A stretch of 64,000 nt of DNA from Sessilibacter corallicola (GTDB lineage Bacteria; Pseudomonadota; Gammaproteobacteria; Pseudomonadales; Cellvibrionaceae), in the NCBI RefSeq assembly GCF_021290925.1, contig NZ_JAJSLX010000001.1, positions 558,001 through 622,000 of the forward strand. The letters are read 5' to 3'. Shown in pieces: positions 8,815 to 17,530 of the stretch; positions within the stretch are counted from its first letter, which is position 1, and every line of letters begins with the position of its first letter. The notes under the pieces are model-generated. The model ran no database searches and was not told the DNA's origin. It worked only from the letters and a program-made list of their open reading frames with translations. The position numbers and the translations under genes are program-made.

Positions 8815-9204
8815 TTATTGCAAGTAATTTTCGTATGCATCTAAAAAGCCTTCGATGTTATCGAATAAAGCTTCTATCTCAATTTTGATACTCTCTTCTT
8901 TTGATTGTGAAGAAAGTGCACCAAAGGCAATGTAATACTCAACACCGTCAATGGCAGTTATGCCAATGGTCGTCAACGGAAATACTTGATGTGTTTTCAA
9001 GATTTCGTCGTTTAACTGAGCAGTATCATTAACTTGGCTTTTAGCAAACAAAATAGATTCAACAACAATTTGTTCGCCACTTACGGCGAGGTATGCATCA
9101 ATGCCATCAGTATTGGTAATACACAAAACTTCGTCTTCTCTGTGTAAAACCCATTGATCCTGTTGATTGAGCATTTCCTCAACTTGTGTGAGATTCCAAC
9201 CCAT
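8815..9204 (-). CDS. yjfI: YjfI-type DUF2170 protein
   Basis: First gene of the operon, 129 aa, starting MGWNLTQVEEMLNQQDQW. It matches the DUF2170 pattern: a mixed alpha/beta protein with INxDGIDAYLAVSGEQI-like and FPLTTIGITAIDGVEYYIAFGALS-like strands (about residues 30-50 and 75-100), the latter given here only as a description. No export signal is seen. A Shine-Dalgarno AGGAG lies about 9 bp upstream. It is divergent from the DUF6471 gene across a 136-bp control region. Function unknown; E. coli yjfI occupies the same first position. Confidence 0.8.
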   Translation of the reverse strand: MGWNLTQVEEMLNQQDQWVLHREDEVLCITNTDGIDAYLAVSGEQIVVESILFAKSQVNDTAQLNDEILKTHQVFPLTTIGITAIDGVEYYIAFGALSSQSKEESIKIEIEALFDNIEGFLDAYENYLQ

Positions 9205-9236
9205 ACCAATCGGTCTCCTAAATTAATTGTTTTCGG

Positions 9237-9282
9237 ATGTCTCACGATGTAGCGTAGACATAATATAATATTTATAATGTCT
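9237..9282. promoter_or_regulatory. Three alternating ATGTCT half-sites in the divergent control region
   Basis: ATGTCT at 9237-9242, its complement AGACAT at 9256-9261, and ATGTCT again at 9277-9282 form two nested inverted repeats with gaps of 13 and 15 bp. They sit upstream of yjfI and of the DUF6471 gene in a very AT-rich stretch. The arrangement looks like an operator for a dimeric regulator; no binding protein is known. Confidence 0.5.
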
Positions 9283-9297
9283 GTAAAGATATTTTTT

Positions 9298-9335
9298 TAT
9301 TTTTTCGTAAAAAATACTATACAAACACACAAGGC
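9298..9335 (+). promoter_or_regulatory. Promoter region of the DUF6471 gene
   Basis: A perfect 8-bp inverted repeat, TATTTTTT (9298-9305) and AAAAAATA (9309-9316), runs into a plausible -10 element TACTAT (9315-9320). A Shine-Dalgarno AAGG (9331-9334) precedes the ATG at 9341. No convincing -35 box is present, so activation or a weak promoter is possible. Confidence 0.4.
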
Positions 9336-9340
9336 AAATT

Positions 9341-9616
9341 ATGGACCAAAATACTGCACCTAACCCCTGGCGTAAGCTTATCAGCCGTTACATCAAGTCA
9401 GAAATGACTAAAAAAGGCATCAAATATGAAGAACTCAGCTCGCGATTGGCGAAAACCGGAACACAGCAAACCGCGGCCAACCTCAGGAACAAAATCAATC
9501 GAGGCATATTGGGTGCAGATCTATTCGTACAAATACTGTTTGTGTTAGAAACGAATCAACTCTCCCGCGAACAGCTTATTGAAATTTTAGAAGAGATTGA
9601 GAAGAATCCGAATTAA
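9341..9616 (+). CDS. DUF6471 small helical protein, candidate regulator
   Basis: A 91-residue protein matching the DUF6471 pattern: WRKLISRYIKSEM, then KYEELSSRL, then NLRNKINRGILGADLFVQIL. The helices resemble a short helix-turn-helix fold (K+YEEL...NLRNKINRG) and the protein is basic in its first half. Family function is not established. It stands alone and divergent from the yjf-type operon, sharing the control region with the ATGTCT half-sites, so it is a candidate local regulator; this is inference from position and fold. Confidence 0.7.
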   Translation: MDQNTAPNPWRKLISRYIKSEMTKKGIKYEELSSRLAKTGTQQTAANLRNKINRGILGADLFVQILFVLETNQLSREQLIEILEEIEKNPN

Positions 9617-9945
9617 TATTTTAAACAGCTAATTTAACGTCTAGCTTTCAGTCTGCCTTATAAGGCTAATGAATTTTGAGTGTTATTTCTATGAATGAAT
9701 TTCACCGAGAGATTAGCCTGCCTGACCGTTGAAAAAGTACGGACAGTTTGCAAAAACAAGGATAAAACCAAATCTGTAAGTAAAAAATAGTGAAAGGAAA
9801 TTCTGTGAAAACAAAGTGTTAGGCGAAAAATCAGGAAACGAAAACTTAAGGAAAATTTTGTTAAGCTGATTTATCAAATGACAAAAACACACTTTTACGC
9901 TCGTCTACAAAAGGCTAAAAATTGCTTAATGGATATTAATTGAAC
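9617..9945. other. Intergenic stretch, no gene seen
   Basis: About 330 bp between the DUF6471 gene and the convergent GNAT gene. It is AT-rich with short stops in all frames. The only structure is a small CCTTATAAGG palindrome near 9656. No tRNA, terminator with U-tract, or coding signal can be supported. Confidence 0.5.
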
Positions 9946-10404
9946 CTAAAATACCGGCCTTTTCATGACAAAATTGATTAACTCTACACCGCTTATTTTT
10001 GCCGTATTTTTTCTTACAGTATAAAAACCGTATTTCTGAAAGAAAGGTTTCGCAGTAATGCTGACCATAGAATGCATAGCAATCTGATCAGGGCATAAAC
10101 AAATTAAATGCTCCATTAGTGCCTTACCAATGCCCATTGATTGATAGTCACCATGAACAAAAAAGTGGTCGATGTATCCATCACTTTGAACGTCGGCGTA
10201 GCCAACAACTTTATTGTCCAAAACAGCAACAAAAGGGTTTATTTCAGTCATTCTCTTGAGCCACGCAGTCTCTGAGAATTGATCCGGCGCCCAAGCCTGT
10301 ATTTGCTCGAGAGAATAATCGCTTACACAAGTTTGGCGAACTGAAGAATAAAAAACCTCCCACAGCTGCTTCTCTAGACCCAGTTTGAAAGGCTCGATAA
10401 TCAT
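9946..10404 (-). CDS. GNAT family N-acetyltransferase
   Basis: A 152-residue acetyltransferase of the GNAT fold. The acetyl-CoA pyrophosphate loop YQSMGIGKALMEHL (Q-x-x-G-x-G) is at about residues 86-99, preceded by the strand ending IDHFFVHGDY, and followed by the C-terminal FFQKYGFYTV pattern common in this superfamily. The YafP/PhnO-like architecture gives no clue to the substrate. It is a single gene between the accessory block and rnpB. Confidence 0.82.
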   Translation of the reverse strand: MIIEPFKLGLEKQLWEVFYSSVRQTCVSDYSLEQIQAWAPDQFSETAWLKRMTEINPFVAVLDNKVVGYADVQSDGYIDHFFVHGDYQSMGIGKALMEHLICLCPDQIAMHSMVSITAKPFFQKYGFYTVRKNTAKISGVELINFVMKRPVF

Positions 10405-10531
10405 TAAGACACCATAGATAGACGGATAGGACAGATAAATAGAAAAACTGCAGGTGACTTAGTCAATCAAAGTCAATCAAATTAACGTTAATGAAATGAA
10501 CAAAAAGTAGAAACAAGAGGAAGAGTAATTC

Positions 10532-10879
<348 letters not shown>

Positions 10880-10887
10880 GAGCGCAC

Positions 10888-10916
10888 AGGGTAAAGATTT
10901 TGTTGATAACTGGCAA
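10888..10916 (-). promoter_or_regulatory. rnpB sigma70 promoter
   Basis: On the minus strand a -35 TTGCCA (10916-10911) and a -10 TACCCT (10893-10888) are separated by exactly 17 bp, 8 bp before the RNase P RNA 5' end. The promoter fits between the rsmI stop and rnpB. Confidence 0.6.
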
Positions 10917-10930
10917 ACAGAATTTAACGA

Positions 10931-11776
10931 CTATTGTCTGTTAAGGCCCCAATCATAAAGCTGCTTCTTTTTTAATCCTGTGTATTTTGCTGCAATAACA
11001 GACGCTTTCTTGAGGGGTAATTCTTCTAATAAATACCCCATTAGCCGCTCGGTATCCGAATCAATCTCCGTTAGCTTTTGCTCTCCAGGACCGACCATAA
11101 CCACAAATTCACCCTTTTGCTGATTCGTGTCTTCTTGAACTTTATCTGCTACTTCAGCCACAGTTCCCGACAGAAAGGTTTCGTAGGTTTTTGTGAGTTC
11201 TCTGGCGACAACCACCTCGCGTTGATCACCAAACGTGGCGGCGATATCAGATAAACAAGCAACAATCCGATGTGGTGCCTCGTAAAAAACCAGAGTAGCG
11301 TCTGAGCTTTTCAGTGATTCCAACGTTTTCACTCGAGCAGTTGCTTTGGCAGGTAAGAAACCTTCAAATCGAAACTTATCGGTTGGTAAACCCGAAGCAC
11401 TCAATGCCGCAATTAACGCACAAGCGCCAGGAATGGGAACCACTCGAATCCCTTCACTGCGAGCGACTTGAACCAATCGATACCCTGGATCAGAAATCAA
11501 CGGCGTTCCTGCATCTGAAATAAGCGCGATATCTTCACCCGCTTTCAACGATGAAATGAGCTTTTCAGTTTTATCGTTGTCACTAAAGTCATGATAAGCC
11601 GTCATCGGCGTGGCAATTTGGAAGTAATCCATCAGACGCGCACTGTGTCGAGTGTCCTCTGCTGCGATGAGACTGACTTGCTGGAGAGTTTCAATGGCCC
11701 TCGGCACCATGTCACTTAGGTTACCGATTGGCGTGGCGACAATGTACAATTGTCCCCAAGATGAGGTAGTGGCCAT
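10931..11776 (-). CDS. rsmI: RsmI, 16S rRNA 2'-O-ribose C1402 methyltransferase
   Basis: Tetrapyrrole-methylase-fold SAM enzyme that methylates the ribose of C1402, the same nucleotide whose base is modified by RsmH. The N-terminal LYIVATPIGNLSDM and the SAM-site block ISDAGTPLISDPGYRLV are diagnostic, as is FYEAPHR near residue 165. At 281 aa it has the usual length. It is divergent from lpoA, with about 110 bp between them. Confidence 0.96.
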   Translation of the reverse strand: MATTSSWGQLYIVATPIGNLSDMVPRAIETLQQVSLIAAEDTRHSARLMDYFQIATPMTAYHDFSDNDKTEKLISSLKAGEDIALISDAGTPLISDPGYRLVQVARSEGIRVVPIPGACALIAALSASGLPTDKFRFEGFLPAKATARVKTLESLKSSDATLVFYEAPHRIVACLSDIAATFGDQREVVVARELTKTYETFLSGTVAEVADKVQEDTNQQKGEFVVMVGPGEQKLTEIDSDTERLMGYLLEELPLKKASVIAAKYTGLKKKQLYDWGLNRQ

Positions 11777-11889
11777 ACACTTCCCTAAAAGATACGGTTT
11801 TTACTGTTGTAGTATTGCAGCAAATAGAATCTCAAGACACGATAATGTGTAGGTAGCTTTGAGAATTTGCTTAACGATTGGATCTTACT

Positions 11890-13827
11890 GTGAATCAACA
11901 ATCAGAAAATGGTTTTACTTTCGAGAGCTTGAAAAAAGCACTTAAAAACGGAAAACGTATAGTTAACAATTTCCCATCAACCAAAACGATTACCGTCGCT
12001 TGTGCCTGTGTATTGTTAGCTTCCTGTGGATCTAGTAATAACAAGCAACAACCTGCGATAACAACGCCACAAGCCCAAACGGTCGAAGATGTTAGCACAC
12101 TTCTAGAGCGCGCGCGCTTCGCCGAGTTTCAAGGCTCTCTTGCCGACGCTGAAAACTTGCGTCTTGAAGCCGCTCAATCAATGCTGTCTTTGGGCAACCG
12201 TGCGGCGGCAATGAACCTCTACGCCGGTGTCAAACCCGATTTACTCGATATAGACAAGCTCGTCAGTTACAGCTTGGAATACGGCGAATTAGCACTTTCA
12301 ACGGGCGAATATTATTTAGCAAATCGAATACTCAATAACTCTCGTTTAGTTCTGCAAATTATCTCGGTCAACCCAGAACAAGAGCTTCGTTGGCGAGAAA
12401 ATCGTGCGAATTTATTCGCCACTATTGATGAACCCATCAAAGCCATTCGCGAACACATTGCCATAACGCCACTGCTCACTGACCTGCAGCAAGAAGCAGC
12501 CAACAACGAAACACTCTGGAAAGTATTAACGCAGCTACCAGAATCCGCTCTCACTCACCTATCGGTTCTCGAGAAAAATGATTTGTTACGCGGATGGTAC
12601 GCGTTAGCGGCAATCAATAAGAACAACAATTACACGCTTGAGCAGCAACTCCAGCAGGTCAGTATTTGGCAAGAACAGTGGCCTTATCATCCAGCCAATC
12701 AAAACCTGCCGGAAGATTTAAGATTGTTACAGCAGCTGGTTTCTCAGCAACCTAAACAAATTGCACTGTTGTTGCCGACCACCGGACGTTTCGCGAATGC
12801 CGGTAAAGCGGTACGCGATGGTTTTATGGCTTCCTACTTTGCAGATACTCAATCAGGAAATACAACCGCAGAGTTACGAATTTACAACACTGACGGCGCC
12901 GACATTAACGCCGTCTACGATCAAGCGGTTACCGATGGCGCAGAAGCAATTATCGGCCCTCTACAAAAAAAACCTCTTGAAGAGTTAAATCTAAGGCCCG
13001 GCTTACCAGTTCCAACGCTGGCACTAAATTACGTCTCAGGGTCACTTTTCACACAAAACCTATATCAATTTGGACTTGCTGCAGAAGACGAAGGTCGACA
13101 AATTGCTATCCGAGCCTGGAAAGACGGTCACCGCAGAGCCATGATCTTGGCATCGAGCCGAGACTGGGGGCAGAGAGCATCACGGGCGTTTATTGATCAA
13201 TGGCAATTGCTGGGCGGCACCATTGCAATCGACAGTGAATTTTCTACACAAGCTAAGTTTTCTGACACCGTAGAAAGCTCATTGCTGGTCAATCGAAGTA
13301 AGCAACGTGCTCGCACATTGAGACGAGCCATTTCTACCAGCGTTGAATTTGAGCCTCGCTCACGAAGTGATGTCGATATGATTTTTATGGTGGCGAACCC
13401 AGGAGACGCCAAACAGCTGAAGCCCACGTTGGCTTTTCACTACGCTGGAGCAATACCGGTTTATGGCACCAGCCACCTTTACAACCCAACAGCGGGGTCT
13501 GAAAACAAAGACTTAAACGGAATTAGATTCACCTCTCTGCCTTGGTATTTTGGTTTCAACACAAAACTGAAAACCGATTTAGACCAAACCACAAATACAT
13601 CGAGCTTCCAAAGCCTTCACGCACTCGGCGTCGATGCTTATCGAGTCTACCCACGCCTGAAACAATTTGAGCTTGTCAGTGATATTCGACTGTACGGGGC
13701 AACGGGAAATCTGTATTTAACCGACGGCGGCAGAATTGCACGGGAGCAGTCTTGGGCAATCATTAACTCCGGTGAAGCGAAAGCTCTGCCCACCGTGGCC
13801 AGTGGAATTTTATCTAGAGCGGATTAA
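11890..13827 (+). CDS. lpoA: LpoA, lipoprotein activator of PBP1A
   Basis: Outer-membrane lipoprotein that activates the class A synthase PBP1A from the outside. The lipobox LLASC places the lipidated Cys at residue 46 if translation starts at GTG 11890, after an unusually long basic N-region. A TTG at 11929 (giving MKKALKNGKR) or at 11878 are alternatives. The N-terminal half is TPR-like helical; the C-terminal half from about residue 295 (QIALLLPTTGRFANAG) is the periplasmic-binding-protein-like domain. It heads the conserved run lpoA-yraN-diaA-dolP. Confidence 0.93.
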   Translation: MNQQSENGFTFESLKKALKNGKRIVNNFPSTKTITVACACVLLASCGSSNNKQQPAITTPQAQTVEDVSTLLERARFAEFQGSLADAENLRLEAAQSMLSLGNRAAAMNLYAGVKPDLLDIDKLVSYSLEYGELALSTGEYYLANRILNNSRLVLQIISVNPEQELRWRENRANLFATIDEPIKAIREHIAITPLLTDLQQEAANNETLWKVLTQLPESALTHLSVLEKNDLLRGWYALAAINKNNNYTLEQQLQQVSIWQEQWPYHPANQNLPEDLRLLQQLVSQQPKQIALLLPTTGRFANAGKAVRDGFMASYFADTQSGNTTAELRIYNTDGADINAVYDQAVTDGAEAIIGPLQKKPLEELNLRPGLPVPTLALNYVSGSLFTQNLYQFGLAAEDEGRQIAIRAWKDGHRRAMILASSRDWGQRASRAFIDQWQLLGGTIAIDSEFSTQAKFSDTVESSLLVNRSKQRARTLRRAISTSVEFEPRSRSDVDMIFMVANPGDAKQLKPTLAFHYAGAIPVYGTSHLYNPTAGSENKDLNGIRFTSLPWYFGFNTKLKTDLDQTTNTSSFQSLHALGVDAYRVYPRLKQFELVSDIRLYGATGNLYLTDGGRIAREQSWAIINSGEAKALPTVASGILSRAD

Positions 13828-13831
13828 ACGA

Positions 13832-14218
13832 TTGTTCTCGAAAAACAAAATCTCGCAGAGGTCTGTGATCGATGGCAAATCCGCCGAGGCTTATGCTTTG
13901 GATTACCTCTGCACCCAAAAGCTGGTTTTTGTAGAAAAAAATTATCGTTGTCGCGGCGGCGAAATTGATCTCATAATGCTCGACGACAGCGATTTAGTGT
14001 TTATCGAAGTAAAATTCCGAAGTTATTCGGGCTACGGAACCGCTGCTGAAATGGTTTCAGTGGCGAAACAACGAAAGATTATTCATGCTACCCAGGTTTT
14101 CCTGGCCAATCACACCAAATACGCAAATTTTAATTGCAGGTTTGACGTTTTTGCGATAGAAGGCAAGCAAAAAGAAACAATGAACGTTTCTTGGATTAAA
14201 AACGCATTTTTGAGTTAA
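13832..14218 (+). CDS. yraN: YraN (UPF0102) endonuclease-like protein
   Basis: Small protein of the UPF0102 family with a restriction-endonuclease-like core: RGGEIDLIM followed by LVFIEVKFR carries the expected acidic and Lys active-site residues. Function is unproven, though a role with DNA is suspected. The start is uncertain: TTG 13832, 4 bp after the lpoA stop, gives 128 aa, close to E. coli YraN (about 131). GTG 13865 gives 117 aa. The open frame also extends back into lpoA, which I reject. Confidence 0.88.
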   Translation: MFSKNKISQRSVIDGKSAEAYALDYLCTQKLVFVEKNYRCRGGEIDLIMLDDSDLVFIEVKFRSYSGYGTAAEMVSVAKQRKIIHATQVFLANHTKYANFNCRFDVFAIEGKQKETMNVSWIKNAFLS

Positions 14219-14348
14219 CCCAGCCAGTCACGATAGAATTACCCAATATGGGTTCAAACCTATTAATTCGCCAAAATCATAAAAAGACATCAAAATAACA
14301 AACAACTTAATGACCACAAATTACCAACACCGCCAGACACCATAATTT

Positions 14349-14966
14349 ATGACCGATGACGAATTAAACCAAGACCTCGAAGAACGGGTTATTACTCTCT
14401 TCCATCAAAGCCTTGAAGCTAAAATGGAATCAGGAGAAATTCTCGCTCCCATGCTAGTGGCCGCCAGCCAAACGCTGGTACACGCACTGTTGAGTGAGAG
14501 AAAAGTGCTCGTTGCAGGCAATGGTATTTCCGCTGCAAATTCGCAAATACTGGTCAATTGCTTAACTAACCGTTTTGAACGCGAGCGCCCTGGATTCCCG
14601 GCTTATGCCCTGGCAACAAACCCCACTGCAATCACCGCGTTTGCCAGTGACACAAGCTTTAACGACATATTTGCAAAGCAAGTTATGGCACTCGGCCAAG
14701 AAGGTGATGTCTTAGTGTTGTTCACAACCAGCGGCAACCCAAGTAATCTCATCCAGGCTGTTGCAGCTGCACATGATCGCAACATGGAAGTGTTGGCTTT
14801 TACCGGTCGAGACGGCGGCAACATTCCAGCGCTTTTAGATGAACAAGACATTGAGCTGAGAATTCCTGTGGATTCACGCGCTCGAATTCACGAAGTTCAT
14901 TTGCTGTCTATTTTTTGTGTTTGTGATTTGATTGATAACCAATTATTTGGACCACTAGAAGCATGA
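14349..14966 (+). CDS. diaA: DiaA, DnaA initiator-associating SIS-domain protein
   Basis: SIS (sugar isomerase) fold protein of 205 aa, close to phosphoheptose isomerase GmhA. Family blocks include LVAGNGISAANSQ near residues 54-66 and VLFTTSGNPSNLIQA near 120-134. In E. coli DiaA binds DnaA and helps timely replication initiation. Position between yraN and dolP supports DiaA rather than GmhA. It overlaps dolP by 4 bp (ATGA). Confidence 0.9.
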   Translation: MTDDELNQDLEERVITLFHQSLEAKMESGEILAPMLVAASQTLVHALLSERKVLVAGNGISAANSQILVNCLTNRFERERPGFPAYALATNPTAITAFASDTSFNDIFAKQVMALGQEGDVLVLFTTSGNPSNLIQAVAAAHDRNMEVLAFTGRDGGNIPALLDEQDIELRIPVDSRARIHEVHLLSIFCVCDLIDNQLFGPLEA

Positions 14967-15550
14967 CGTTCAGCAGTAATCCGTTTTTAAAACTTATCAC
15001 CGTTATTTTTTCACTAATTTGCTTGTCCGCCTGCACCACTCTGGTGGATATCAGCACAAGCGAACCCATCAAGCCGGATCCAACCAAGAGAACCATTGGC
15101 ACCTACATTGATGACGAGCAGCTGGAAACCATTGCAAAAGTTAACCTGAGAAAAACCAGCGAAGCACTTAAGCAGTCAAACATTCAAGTTTCTGCATTCA
15201 ATGGTGTTGTTTTACTCACCGGCCAAGTAGCCAATCAATCGCTTCGAACTCAGGCAGCGCAGGTTGTATCTGATTTGGAAAGAGTCAGGCAAGTACACAA
15301 CGAACTTGAGATTCGCGACAACGCCACGTTTTGGATGAATCGAAATGACCAGTGGATTTCAACAAAAGTGAAAACCAAGCTGCTGGCTAATAAAGACATC
15401 AAAAGCAGTCGCGTGAAAGTGAAAACCGAAAATGGCGTGGTCTATCTCATGGGGCTGCTGAGCCGCGCTCAGGCCGAAAAAGTGACTAACGTTGTTGCGG
15501 GCACGAGCAGAGTCGTGAAAGTTGTTAGGGTATTTGAATACGTCGACTAA
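14963..15550 (+). CDS. dolP: DolP (YraP), BON-domain outer-membrane lipoprotein
   Basis: Dual BON-domain lipoprotein that supports outer-membrane integrity and BAM function in E. coli. The signal peptide ends in LSAC with Cys24 as lipidation site. Two BON domains follow (about residues 50-115 and 125-192), each with the GVVLLTG / GVVYLMG strand pattern. At 195 aa it has the family length. It is the last gene of the lpoA run, followed at once by a strong terminator. Confidence 0.94.
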   Translation: MTFSSNPFLKLITVIFSLICLSACTTLVDISTSEPIKPDPTKRTIGTYIDDEQLETIAKVNLRKTSEALKQSNIQVSAFNGVVLLTGQVANQSLRTQAAQVVSDLERVRQVHNELEIRDNATFWMNRNDQWISTKVKTKLLANKDIKSSRVKVKTENGVVYLMGLLSRAQAEKVTNVVAGTSRVVKVVRVFEYVD

Positions 15551-15570
15551 GACATCGAATTAAAGACACA

Positions 15571-15599
15571 AAAAAAGCGACCTTAATGGTCGCTTTTTT
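15571..15599. terminator. Bidirectional terminator between dolP and the thiolase gene
   Basis: AAAAAAGCGACC (15571-15582) pairs perfectly with GGTCGCTTTTTT (15588-15599) around a 5-nt loop. A-tract and T-tract flank the GC stem on both sides, so it can end the dolP transcript on plus and the thiolase transcript on minus. Confidence 0.92.
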
Positions 15600-15621
15600 A
15601 TTGGAATATTGCTGCGAAAGA

Positions 15622-16800
15622 TCAATCTCTTTCAATAGCAATGGCAATCCCTTCACCACCGCCAATACACAACGCAGCAATTCCGGTTTTCTTGTCGTAA
15701 GTTTCCAATGCAGCAAGCAATGTCACCATAATACGAGCACCAGAGGCTCCCAGCGGATGGCCTAATGCACATGCGCCGCCATGAACATTAACCTTAGCGT
15801 GATCGAGTTCGTATTCACGCATCGCAGCCATGGTCACTACTGCAAACGCTTCATTGACTTCGTACAGATCAACGTCGCTGGCTGACCACTGACATTGTTG
15901 CAGTACATTACCGATAGCACCAACTGGAGCGGTAGTGAACCATTCAGGTTGGTGAGCGTGTTCAGCTTGCGCTTTGATTTTAGCGAGTACTTTAATACCG
16001 CGGCTTTTCGCTTCTGATTCAGACATCAAAACAAGTGCGGCAGCACCGTCGGAAATAGAGCTTGCGTTCGCCGGAGTGATTGTTCCGTCTTTTTTAAAGA
16101 CTGCCTTCAGAGCAGGAATTTTTTCTGGCCTGGCTTTCGCTGGCTGCTCATCGGTATCAACAACGACTTCGCCTTTACGAGTCTTAATGGTGACTGGCGC
16201 AACCTCACGCTTGAACTTACCTTCTGCAATGGCTTTATTTGCACGACTTAAAGATTCAATGGCATAGGCATCTTGCTCTTCTCTCGAAAACGAATACTTC
16301 TCAGCACAGTTTTCAGCATAAGCACCCATGAGCTTACCGCTGTAGGCATCTTCTAAGCCATCAGTGTACATATGATCCAACATCTCACCGTGACCCAAGC
16401 GATAGCCTTGACGGCCTTTAGCTAACAGATACGGAACACGAGTCATACTTTCCATACCACCGGCAACGATGATTTTCGCACGACCAGCCTGAATGGTATC
16501 GCATGCCATCTGCACGGTTTTCATACCAGAACCACACACCTTGTTCATGGTGGTAACAGTCACAGAATCGGGGATACCTGCGCCGATTGACGCTTGACGA
16601 GCCGGGGCTTGACCTAATCCAGCAGGCAACACGCAACCCATATAAACTTGATCAACGTCTGAACCGGAAATTCCGGCATCTTTCAACGCAGATTCAATCG
16701 CAACAGACCCCAATTGAGTAGCGGGGACGTCACTCAAATCGCCTTGAAGACCGCCCATAGGCGTTCGCGCGATACCAACGATAACAACTGAGTCACTCAT
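15622..16800 (-). CDS. Acetyl-CoA C-acetyltransferase (thiolase)
   Basis: Biosynthetic-type thiolase of 392 aa that condenses two acetyl-CoA to acetoacetyl-CoA, or the reverse. The nucleophile Cys89 lies in NKVCGSGMK, the His motif in GGACALGHPLGASGARI and the second Cys in CIGGGEGIAIA. It could be atoB- or phaA-like; the sequence alone does not decide, and no phaB/C or fatty-acid oxidation partner is adjacent. It is a monocistronic gene preceded by a long AT-rich gap. Confidence 0.93.
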   Translation of the reverse strand: MSDSVVIVGIARTPMGGLQGDLSDVPATQLGSVAIESALKDAGISGSDVDQVYMGCVLPAGLGQAPARQASIGAGIPDSVTVTTMNKVCGSGMKTVQMACDTIQAGRAKIIVAGGMESMTRVPYLLAKGRQGYRLGHGEMLDHMYTDGLEDAYSGKLMGAYAENCAEKYSFSREEQDAYAIESLSRANKAIAEGKFKREVAPVTIKTRKGEVVVDTDEQPAKARPEKIPALKAVFKKDGTITPANASSISDGAAALVLMSESEAKSRGIKVLAKIKAQAEHAHQPEWFTTAPVGAIGNVLQQCQWSASDVDLYEVNEAFAVVTMAAMREYELDHAKVNVHGGACALGHPLGASGARIMVTLLAALETYDKKTGIAALCIGGGEGIAIAIERD

Positions 16801-17484
16801 ATTATTTCTCCGGACGACTTGTAGTAAATTATTATTGAGTCATTACAAGCACTCTATTTTGAACATATAAAGCAGAACACGAATAACGGGGAGCTAAATA
16901 TACGGAAGCATTAAAATAGTATTAATAAAATTATTATTTGAGCTAAGACAGAAAATTCCCGGTATTCCCTAAAATTTAACATCAGCTTTTCAGAAAAATA
17001 CTTTTGAATTCGCATCAAACACAGCAAAAATAAAAGCGTGGCAAAAAACGAATTAAAGAGAATATTAAATTTATTTTTTATTAATTAAATGCAACAAGGT
17101 GTTTAATAAGCACAAGATTAGTCTTCATTGAAACTATATTCCAATTACTTTTACCAATTGTAAACACACCTGAACCTAGCAATTAGTTTTAAAAATTAAA
17201 CGTTTAATTACAACTTTTTTCAATTTAACTTTTAAATCTATCAATAAAAATAAATAATTAAGACTCAAATTAGAAAACAAACCGAGCGCTACATTTCAGT
17301 ATTTTAAAAACCCTTAAAATACTTAAGCAGTTGAAAAGAATAGAAAAATACAGGCTTTTACGTTGCTTTTTAACTGTCTGAATTCAGCTCAGCCCTGGAC
17401 ATCTTACGCTAACAAATACCCTTCAATATTTGGCATCAATCGCAATAAAAATAAATAATCAGAATTAAGGTGTTCTTCGGAGGG
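16801..17484. other. Long AT-rich intergenic region with palindromes
   Basis: Nearly 700 bp with no supportable gene on either strand. It holds the thiolase promoter region, a perfect 16-bp palindrome AATTAAACGTTTAATT (17194-17209) and a 10-bp inverted repeat AGTATTTTAA / TTAAAATACT (17298-17307, 17314-17323). A plus-oriented terminator closes it, so a small plus-strand transcript is possible. Confidence 0.5.
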
Positions 17485-17516
17485 AAGGCTGAGTGGAATC
17501 CCACTCAGCCTTTTAT
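17485..17516 (+). terminator. Strong hairpin terminator, plus-oriented
   Basis: AAGGCTGAGTGG (17485-17496) pairs perfectly over 12 bp with CCACTCAGCCTT (17501-17512), loop AATC, followed on the plus strand by TTTTAT. The minus strand has no T-tract after the stem, though the stem lies where the downstream end of the YIP1 gene transcript would be. It may serve that gene in spite of this. Confidence 0.7.
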
Positions 17517-17530
17517 AGAGTACTTACTGT

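Noticed and set aside
13736-13831. Upstream extension of yraN into lpoA
   Set aside because: The extra residues have no family similarity and would overlap almost 100 bp of lpoA; a start at 13832 or 13865 fits the family length.
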